A program made the position numbers and the translations under genes. A stretch of 64,000 nt of DNA from Funiculus sociatus GB2-C1. Its GTDB lineage: Bacteria > Cyanobacteriota > Cyanobacteriia > Cyanobacteriales > FACHB-T130. The notes under the pieces are model-generated. The model worked only from the letters and a program-made list of their open reading frames with translations. It made no database searches and had not been told where the DNA came from. Positions 44,095 to 53,300 of this stretch are shown here, in pieces. Numbering within the stretch: the stretch's first letter is position 1; every line of letters begins with the position of its first letter. Where the stretch lies: assembly GCF_039962115.1 (NCBI RefSeq), contig NZ_JAMPKJ010000002.1:1-64000 (forward strand), written 5' to 3'.

Positions 44095-44246
44095 CTGACT
44101 TGAGCTTTGAAGCTGTCTTCCCGTGAACTAAAGTTCCGGCTGAAAGCTAAAACCCATTGAAATGGGTTGTTTTTGCGTTTTCAGTCAGTTTCCACTGACT
44201 TGAGCTTTGCGCTGGGAAATTGATTTCCCAGCGTTGAGTGCGTAAG
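44095..44246. repeat. Cluster of hairpins and direct repeats inside the NRPS operon
   Basis: The 154-bp gap contains TGACTTGAGCTTTG twice (about 44096 and 44195). It also has a hairpin AACCCATT/AATGGGTT followed by a T-rich run on the plus strand (about 44153-44176), and a perfect hairpin GCTGGGAAAT/ATTTCCCAGC (about 44212-44233). It separates the first two NRPS genes from the rest of the operon. It may be a repeat insertion, an RNA-processing site or a weak attenuator. Confidence 0.6.
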
Positions 44247-47200
44247 TCACAAGGTGAGAGGATCACCATCTTTCAAAGAAGAAAGCTTCACCCGGTGCGC
44301 CGTTCGCGAAACTGCTACGATTTCTGGTTCATTAAGGTAGGCACCTTTGTCCTTCGCCTGCTCAATTTTCTTGGCGACTCCAGCAATAGTTGGCATTTCA
44401 AAAAAGTCGCGCAGAGGTAGTTCTACTTGGAACGCTTGGCGCAACTTAGAAATAACTAAGGTAGCAAGTAGAGAGTGTCCGCCCAACTCAAAGAAGTTAT
44501 CGTGGATACCCACCTGTTCGATACCCAGGACTTCCGCCCAGATTTTAGCGATCGCTTGCTCTGTGGAAGTACCAGGAGCAACAAATCCCAACTCAGGCCG
44601 GATCTGGTCTGGGACTGGCAAAGCTCCACGGTCTACTTTGCCATTAGCTGTCAGTGGCAAAGCCTTCAATATTACGACAGATGGCACCATATACTCTGGC
44701 AGCTTCTGTTGCAGGAAGTGGCGTAAATCATTGGTATTGGTAACTTGTCCCGGATGCGGAACTACATAGGCTACCAACCGCCGATCACCCGGTTCATCCT
44801 CCCGCGCCAAAATGACAACTTGGCGAACAGATGGGTGTTGACTCAGCAGTGTCTCAATTTCTCCCAACTCAATGCGGAAGCCTCGAATTTTCACTTGGTC
44901 GTCAGTCCGACCAAGAAACTCCAAATTGCCATTCGGTAAGTAGCGAACCAGGTCGCCAGTTTTGTAAAGCCGCGCCTCGGTGTCGCTAAAGGGATTTGAT
45001 ATGAACCGTTCTGCGGTCAAATCTTCTCGGTTGAGATAACCCCGTGCTAACCCCGCACCGCCGATGTATAATTCGCCGGAAACGCCGACTGGCACTAGCT
45101 GGAGATGCCGATCTAGCACATAGACCTGGGTGTTAGCTAGAGGACGACCGAGGGGAACAGTCTCAGAATCATGGCGATCGCCTTTGTCTACCTGATAAGT
45201 CAGTACGCCGACAGTAGCCTCTGTAGGGCCGTAGTGATTGAGAATCTGGCACTCAGGTTTGTGTTGCTGAATTTGATCGATTAGTTGCCAACTCACCGCC
45301 TCACCACCCAAAACTAAACGCTGTGGCAAAATTTGCGCTGAGTGCGAAGATGCCAAAAGCGCGGCTAGGTGGGAAGGAACAATTTTCAGACAGTCAATTG
45401 GATAGCGGCCAAAGTAGTCTGCTAGCGCGGCTGAGTCGGTAGCGCGTTCTGCGGACACTATATGCAGGCACCCTCCCGTACACAAGGCGGGAAATATAAC
45501 GGTGTTACCTAAGTCTGCTGCGAAGGTCGATACAAGTGCGAAGCTGGCACCAGTCGGTAAATTCAGCTTGTCTAGAATCCCTCTCAGGTAATTGAGGAGT
45601 TGCTGATGTTCGATGGCAACTGGCTTGGGTTTTCCTGTCGAGCCAGAGGTAAACAGCACATAAACTAAATTTTTACTGTTCGCCTCGCTGGTGGGATTGG
45701 CATTGCTCTGTTGAGCCGCTTCCCAGTCTTCATCTAAACATACCGTTGTTTTTCCCTCATAACTATTACCACAAAATTGCCTTTTTGTCAATAAAACCTG
45801 AGCGACTTGCGACATGAAATCCAGACGCTCTTGGGGTAAAGTCGGGTCGAGGGGAAGATAGGCTCCGCCTGCTTTGAGGATGCCCAACATTCCCACCACC
45901 ATATCTAGCGATCGCTCCAAACAAAGCCCCACCACCACTTCTGGTTTCACTCCCAACATCTGTAGGTGATGGGCAATTTTATTGGCACGAGCATTGAGTT
46001 CGCGGTAGGTAAGTTGTTGATCTTCAAAAACAACGGCAATATTATCCGGCGTTTGTGCGGCTTGGGCTTCAAACAGTTGGTGAATACATTGCTGTTCGGG
46101 GTAATCGGTTTGAGTGTTGTTATGGGCTAAAAGTTGAGCGCGATCGCTAGGCTGTAGAATCTCTAACTGACTAATTGCAACTTCCGGATTCTCCGTAGCA
46201 CTGGCAAACAATGTCTGAAATTGCTTCACCAACCGTTGAATTGTCTCGGCTGAGAACAAGTTGGAATCATAGTAAAAATCTGCCTTTTCGCGAGTGCAAA
46301 CCAGTTTTATTTTGAACCGCTCAATGCAGCTGTAGAAATTCAACAGCGAAAATGACACCCCTGCGCCAAAGCGTTTTAAAACGCTTTGCTCAAACTCGAA
46401 ACCAACCGCAAATTGCGCCTTGCTAGTCACCCCATCAAAAGGTTCCCAGACAAAATACTCCTGCCATTCAGAAGCCTCTCGCATTGCTTGGCTTACCAGT
46501 TCCAAAACTTCTTTAAAGCGCAAATCTGCCTCTAAACAGCTCTTAATTGGCAACCATTTCGTACATAGTCCCAAAACCGAATGCAGTGTTTCAAATTCTC
46601 TACCATCCACCGATGCGCCAACAATAATTTCCTCTCCGGTGAGCCGCCACAGCAGAACTTGCCAAGATGCTAGCAACCAGATATCGAGAGCAATATCAGA
46701 TTTTTCCAGCTTAGCAACCGCTTTAGAATCAAGTGTTAAACTAACACAATCGATTTCAAATTCTGATTTTTTCAGATTGCGCTCAAAAGGTAGTTTAATC
46801 CTGTCTAAATTAGAAATATCCTGGTGTTCCCAATATTCCTTACCTGTCGCATCCTCTTCTTCTAATAATTGATGCTGCCATTCTGAAAATTGGACATATT
46901 GCACTTCCTCAGTTGAAAAATCCCCAGCATAAGCCAAGCTGATTTTCTCAACCAACTTCTGAAGCGTCCAGCTATCCGCGCACAGTGCAGGCAAACTGAT
47001 CAGCAAAATATACTTGTCTGCTGATAGCTTTAATAAAGACAAGTGTAATGAAACTTGCTCTAAGTCAAAATTTGCCCGTTTCGCTTCTTGAAAAAGTGCC
47101 GTAATTTTGGCTTCCTGCTGCTGGGGTTCCTGATCGCTTAAATCAATTTCTCGCCACAAGGGAACGCTGCTATCCGCTACAACCATAACTGGAATCTTCA

Positions 47201-47396
47201 TCCCAGGTAGGCGGTGGAAGGTTGTCCGCAGAATCTCATGTTGATTGAGGACTTGCTCTAAAGCTGTTTTTAAGACATCTACTTTCAGATTTCCTTCTAG
47301 AAGAAGGGCGCAGTAAGCAGCGCTATCTTGTTGTAACAACCAAAGACGCTTCTGTTGAGGAGAAAGCCGAAAGCCGCCGAGGGTTTTACTGTGCAT
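44247..47396 (-). CDS. NRPS: interface-like domain - A(Asp) - PCP
   Basis: 1049 residues. The N-terminal condensation-like domain has SLPALCADSWT in place of HHxxxDG (about 139): both His are lost and Asp is kept. The adenylation domain has FTSGSTGKPKP and the code D-L-T-K-V-G-H-V-G-K, the textbook Asp code. The PCP Ser is Ser975 (GGHSLLATL), followed by a ~70-residue tail. Unlike the other two interface-type proteins it has no epimerisation domain, so this Asp should stay L. It overlaps the upstream FAAL-NRPS gene by 11 bp. That protein ends in the fused hydroxylase, so hydroxylase and HH-less domain meet across the protein junction. Confidence 0.93.
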   Translation of the reverse strand: MHSKTLGGFRLSPQQKRLWLLQQDSAAYCALLLEGNLKVDVLKTALEQVLNQHEILRTTFHRLPGMKIPVMVVADSSVPLWREIDLSDQEPQQQEAKITALFQEAKRANFDLEQVSLHLSLLKLSADKYILLISLPALCADSWTLQKLVEKISLAYAGDFSTEEVQYVQFSEWQHQLLEEEDATGKEYWEHQDISNLDRIKLPFERNLKKSEFEIDCVSLTLDSKAVAKLEKSDIALDIWLLASWQVLLWRLTGEEIIVGASVDGREFETLHSVLGLCTKWLPIKSCLEADLRFKEVLELVSQAMREASEWQEYFVWEPFDGVTSKAQFAVGFEFEQSVLKRFGAGVSFSLLNFYSCIERFKIKLVCTREKADFYYDSNLFSAETIQRLVKQFQTLFASATENPEVAISQLEILQPSDRAQLLAHNNTQTDYPEQQCIHQLFEAQAAQTPDNIAVVFEDQQLTYRELNARANKIAHHLQMLGVKPEVVVGLCLERSLDMVVGMLGILKAGGAYLPLDPTLPQERLDFMSQVAQVLLTKRQFCGNSYEGKTTVCLDEDWEAAQQSNANPTSEANSKNLVYVLFTSGSTGKPKPVAIEHQQLLNYLRGILDKLNLPTGASFALVSTFAADLGNTVIFPALCTGGCLHIVSAERATDSAALADYFGRYPIDCLKIVPSHLAALLASSHSAQILPQRLVLGGEAVSWQLIDQIQQHKPECQILNHYGPTEATVGVLTYQVDKGDRHDSETVPLGRPLANTQVYVLDRHLQLVPVGVSGELYIGGAGLARGYLNREDLTAERFISNPFSDTEARLYKTGDLVRYLPNGNLEFLGRTDDQVKIRGFRIELGEIETLLSQHPSVRQVVILAREDEPGDRRLVAYVVPHPGQVTNTNDLRHFLQQKLPEYMVPSVVILKALPLTANGKVDRGALPVPDQIRPELGFVAPGTSTEQAIAKIWAEVLGIEQVGIHDNFFELGGHSLLATLVISKLRQAFQVELPLRDFFEMPTIAGVAKKIEQAKDKGAYLNEPEIVAVSRTAHRVKLSSLKDGDPLTL

Positions 47397-50300
47397 TTGC
47401 TTTCACCATTCCTTTGTATTTAATTTCTGCGCTACGCATTAATTCCCCCAATGCCACTACAATCTTGCGGGAACCTACATAAGGGTTGCGACTGTGTGCG
47501 GCGAGCATATTGTCTAGCATCAATACGTCTCCTTGTTGCCAAGGGAAAGCGATCGCGGCTTCTTGATAAACCGCTCGAATTTCTGTTATTACAGAGTCTT
47601 CAATGGGCGAACCATCTCCGTAATAAACGTGACGCGGCAACTGGTCTTCTCCGAACAGGGATAATAAGGATTCCCGGACTGCTGGATCTAGGCATGAGGC
47701 ATGGTGCAACTGCAACTGATTAAAAAACACCAACTCATTCGTCTTCGGATGCTTAGCGACTGCTGGACGAACCAGGCGAGTTCTCAAACCATTGCCCGAA
47801 AGCCACTCAAAAGCGATGCCCGCTTGATGGCAATATTCCTCTACTACAGCTTTATCGTTGGTGTGAAAGAATTCTTGCCAGCTTACGTCAAAGTTCTCGG
47901 TATAGTTGCGAACATACATTAGTTGCTTTTGTTGAAATTTTTCTCGCAGCCTGGGGTCAAGCAACTGGTAAACTTTTCGACAGTCCACGATTGGCGTTTC
48001 GCCCCCCTGCTGCGCTGGTTGCACGCAGAAGAACCAGATTTTCAAGGGCCAGTAATGCAGATGGGAACTTTCGTTATGGAACAAAATAGCTTGTTCCGGC
48101 GGATAAGGTGTTGAGCCGTAAACTTTGCCGCTGACTTCCACACGCGGTAAGTCTCCATACTCAGCGAACAATGTGGCAATTGCCTGAGCAAAACTTTCAA
48201 ATTCAAGCACAGAAGCGACGCGGAAGTTGCGGAAAAGAATCGCACCGTGATGCAGCAATTTTGTTTCTAGGAATTCCCGGTTGCTCTTAGCCCAGTCGAT
48301 GAGATCGATATCGTCAACGTTTGGCTTGATCACTAGAGGGAGGGTTTCTTCAGTACCTAAAAACTCTGTTTGGATCAATTTCTCCGGTAAGAAACTGACA
48401 GCCTTGGGCTGGATGTTCATCAACTGCTTGAGCTTGGATTCTTTGCGCTCTTTTTTTGAAGCAGCTTGTTGAGTTCTTTCCACTACGTTAAGCATTTCTA
48501 AGGTGTTTATTCGGGCATCTGGTTGAGCCACAATGGACTCTAGTAGCGTTTCTAAATGACCTGACATTCGAGCGATAGCGCTTTTCTCGAAAAGGTCGGT
48601 TCTATAGTTCCAAGTGCCAACAATTCCCTGCTCGGTTTCGCTCACAAACAAAGCCAAATCAAACTTCGCCGTGCCGCTGTCGATATCCAACAGTTTCAAG
48701 CTTAAGCCTGGAAGCTCTAAGGCTGGCATCGGGGCATTTTGCAGAACAAACAATACTTGAAATAGGGGTGTGTGGTTTCCTTTGCGCTCCGGTCGCAGTG
48801 CCTCTACCAGCTTTGCGAAGGGTAGATCCTGATGGGCGTATGCTTGTAGCGCTACCTCCCGCACTCGCCCTAGCAATTCTCGAAAACTTGGGTTGCCAGC
48901 TAGATTAGTCCGCAAGACTAGCAAGTTGACAAAAAAACCAATTAGTGGTTCTGTTTCAGCTCGGTTACGGTTAGCAACATCAGTGCCTACAACGATATCT
49001 TCTAGACCCGTGTAACGCTGTAACAGTACCTCAAATGCTGCCAGCAAGGTCATAAATAGGGTGACACCTTCCTGGCGCGAAAGTGTCTTGAGCGCTTGTG
49101 ATCGGTCAGGGGAGACCAGGAAGGAATGAGTGGCACCCTGATTAGTTAATGAAGCTGGTCGCTTCGTGTTAGGTAACTCCAACACGGGCAATCCCGCTAG
49201 CTGCTGTTTCCAGTAAGCAAGCTGAGATTCTAAGACTTCAAGATGCGATCGCTCCTGCTGCCAAACGGCAAAGTCTGCATACTGAATTGACAGGTCGGGG
49301 AGTGGTGAGGGAACGCCTGCACAGAAAGCTTTGTATAACGCTGCTAACTCTCGAATCAGCACTCCAATCGACCAAGCATCAAAGATAATATGGTGCATCG
49401 TCAATAGCAGCACATATTCTGTCTCATCGAGTTGCAATAAAGTGCCACGCAGTAACATTCCCTGTGTTAGGTCAAAGGGGCGCTGCGCCTCTTGGGTGGC
49501 TAGTCGCTGAACTTCTGTGTCCTGCTCTATTGTTGGCAACCACCGCAGGTCTACCACAGGTAGGGTTAAGGTTAAGCTGGGAGCGATCGCTTGAAATGGT
49601 TGTCCATCCACCGTTACAAAAACCGTTCGCAAGGCTTCGTGACGCTTGATGATTTCGTTAAAACTCTGCTCCAACGCCGCTACATTCAGCGAACCACTTA
49701 GTCGCACGGCGGCGGGAATGTTATGCACAGCAGTACCAGGCTGCAATTGCTCCAGAAACCACAATCTAGCTTGAGCAAAGGATAGGGGCAAATTGATTGT
49801 CCGTGAAACGCGCTCAATAGGCATCTCCAGTTTTTGCCCCAGCTTCATCGTCGTCTCGATGCGATGGGAGAGTTCGCTGACTGTCGGCGACTCAAACAAA
49901 CAGCGCACAGGTAGTTCTATCTCCAAGACTTGCCGCAACTGAGAAACCACCTGAGTAGCTAGTAAGGAGTGTCCGCCTAATTCAAAGAAGTTGTCATAGA
50001 TACCTACTTGTTCCAGTCCCAGAATCTTTGCCCAAATTCCGGCGACTATTTCTTCTAAGTAGGTGCGCGGAGCGACAAAATCTGAGTGTTGCCGTCTTGT
50101 CTCCAGTGCTTGCAACGCCTGACGATCAACCTTACCGTTGGGTGTCCTCGGTAGTTCCGGCAGCATCGCAAACGTTGCTGGAATCATATATTCTGGCAAT
50201 TTCAAGAAGCGACGCAGGCAACTAATTGTCGGTGTCTCCTCTGTCGGGACAACACAAGCTACCAGGTACTTATCGCCCGCCGTATCTTCTTTTACTAGAA

Positions 50301-53300
50301 CTACAGCTTCTTTAACCATTGGGTGTTGTCTGAGAGCTACCTCAATTTCTCCCAACTCGATGCGGAAGCCGCGAATTTTTACTTGATGGTCACTTCGCCC
50401 GATGTATTCAATATCACCATTAGGCAAGTAGCGGGCGATATCGCCAGTCTTGTACAGTCGAGTGTTGGGTTCATCAGTGAAGGAATGCAGGATGAATTTT
50501 TCAGCTGTTAAATCGGGACGGTTCAGGTATCCTCTAGCTAATCCGGCACCGCCGATGTAGAGTTCGCCGGGAACTCCAATAGGCACAGGTTGTAAATGAG
50601 TGTCTAGTAAATAAACCTGTGTATTAGCGATGGGGCGACCAATAGAAAGGCTGCTTTGTTGATTTGTGCAGCAAGTAACGTCAGCAGACACTTCTGAGGA
50701 GCCGTAAAGGTTTAAGAGAATGCTCTCTGGCAGATTTTCTCGAAAGCGCTGCCATAAATCGACAGTTAACGCTTCTCCACTGACTACCCAAAACTTCAAT
50801 TTGGGCAAGCATTGAATGTTGCTGTCGGTATCTAATAGCACACGCAGCAAGGAGGGTACGAGGACAATCCGCGTAATGCGATCGCGTTCCAGGGTTTCGA
50901 TAAATTGTTGCGGATCTTTGATAACTCGGTCGGGAATAATCACCGTCCGCACGCCTTGTAGTAAGGGGCCGAAAATTTCCCACACTGAGTCTACAAAGCT
51001 TAAAGATGTCTTCTGGCAACAAACCTCTCCCGGCATAAAGGGATAGGTTTCCCACATCCAATGAAAGCGATTAACAGCACCTCGATGCAAACCCAGGACT
51101 CCCTTGGGCATTCCGGTAGAGCCAGAGGTATAGATAACATAAGCTAAGTTGTCAGCTGTAGTCTTGCTGACTGGATTCTCCTTACTGTGTTGGCTGTAAT
51201 CCCATGCGTCTATGCAGACTACCTGCATCTCATGTTGCGGAAGCCGTTCGACTAGATGCTGAGTTGTCAGTAACACTGACACTTGACAATCCTGCAAGAT
51301 GAAATTTAAGCGTTCCTGTGGATAGGCAGGGTCTAGCGGTACATAGGCTCCACCCGCTTTGAGGATACCCAAAAGCCCTACGACCATAGAAAGCGATCGC
51401 TCTACATATATCCCTACCTGCACTTCCGTACTAACGCCCAAACTTTGCAAATGGTGTGCTAGTTGATTAGCGCGTTGGTTTAGCTCTCGATAGGTCAATT
51501 GCTGGTCTTGACAAACGACGGCAACCGTGTCAGGCGATCGCTCTACTTGAGCCTCAAATAGTTCGTGGATACATTGTTTAGGGTAATCAGTTTGAGTACG
51601 ATTCCACTCCACTAGCAGTTGATCTCGTTCAACTACCTTTAGTAAAGGCAAGTCCGAGAGATGTTGGTCAGGATTTGCAACTATCCCTTCTAACAAAGTT
51701 TGGAAATGCCCTAACATTCGGCTAATTGTAGTGACATCAAACAAATCAGTGTTGTACTCTACAAACCCGGTTAATCCTGATGCCGATTCCTCCATTGATA
51801 GGGTCAAATCAAATTTTGCTGTTTCATTATCAATCTCTTCAATATCCAAAGTTAACCCCGAAATTTCTGCGGTTAACTTTAGAGCAGGTTGAAGAATAAA
51901 CATTACCTGAAACAGAGAATTATGGCTCAGGTTCCGCTCTAGGTGCAGAGACTCCACCAGTTGCTCGAAGGATAAATCTTGATGGGCATAAGCGCCCAGT
52001 GCTACTTCGCGCACCCGCCGCAGAAGCTCCCGAAAACTGGGATTTCCAGCGAGGTCAGTACGCAGCACCAAGGTATTGACAAAAAAGCCAATCAATTGTT
52101 CAAACTCAACCCGATTCCGGTTGGCAATCGGCGAACCTATAATAATATCTTCCTGCCCTGTATATCGATGTAGCAACGTTTTAAAAGCTGCCAACAAAGT
52201 CATAAATAAGGTGACATTTTCCTTCTGACTTAGTAGCTTAATTGCCTCGGTAAGGGCAAGGGGCAAGATAAACTTTTGTCGTGCGCCTTTGAAGGTTTGA
52301 ATAGCTGGTCGGGGTCGGTCGGTGGGCAAATTCAGAACGGGAAGGTTTCCGGCTAATTGTTGCGTCCAGTAGTTTAGCCCAGACGCTAAAATTTCATCTT
52401 GTAGAGACTGTCGCTGCCAATAAGCAAAATCTACATACTGAATCGGAAGTTCGGGGAGTGGGGAGGTTTTTCCAGTGGCAAAAGCTGTATAAAGTTCTAT
52501 CAGTTCTTTGAGTAATACTCCCATTGACCAACCGTCGGAGACAATGTGGTGCAAGGTGAGAATTAGGATGTATTCTGTTTCGGTAAGGTGCAGAAGTTTA
52601 GCGGAAAACAGGCGATCGCGTGACAAGTCGAAGGGAATTTTAGCTGCTTCAAGGCTGAGGCGTTGTGCTTCAGTTTCCCGTTCAGTCTGAGATAGCGATT
52701 GCAAGTCTATCTTGGGCAAGTTTAAGCTAAGTGTGGGCGCGATCGCTTGCACGGGTTGACCGTCCACAACTCTAATATTTGTCCGCAAGATTTCGTGGCG
52801 ATGGATAATTTCGTTTAAACTTTGTTCTAATGCTGTTACATCCAGCTCACCTTTGAGGTGAATGGCTATAGGAATGTTATAAGCGAGGTTATTCGGTTCC
52901 AACTGATGGACTAACCACAGTTGTTGTTGAGAAAAGGAAAGTGGATGTCCTGAAGCAGACTTTTCAATGGGAAAAAGCAGCGACGCACGAGAAGCTTCCC
53001 CTGTCAGTTGACTGAGGATATGCGCTACCAGTTGAGTAATGCAACCTTCAAAGATGTCTGATACAGATACAATAACTTCCAGGTCGCTCTCAATCCGATT
53101 TTTGAGCGCAAAAACTCTTAAAGAGTCGAGTCCTAAACTACTAAGAGGCTGTTGAGGATTGACTTGGGATGGGGGAACTCCCAAGACTTGGGCGACTACT
53201 TCTTGAAGATAAGTTGTCAGAGTTGATGCTTGTTCTTCGGACGCGATCGCAATTAAAGCTTCACGGGTCAGCCTAATTTCCTCCCCTAGATTGGTACTGT

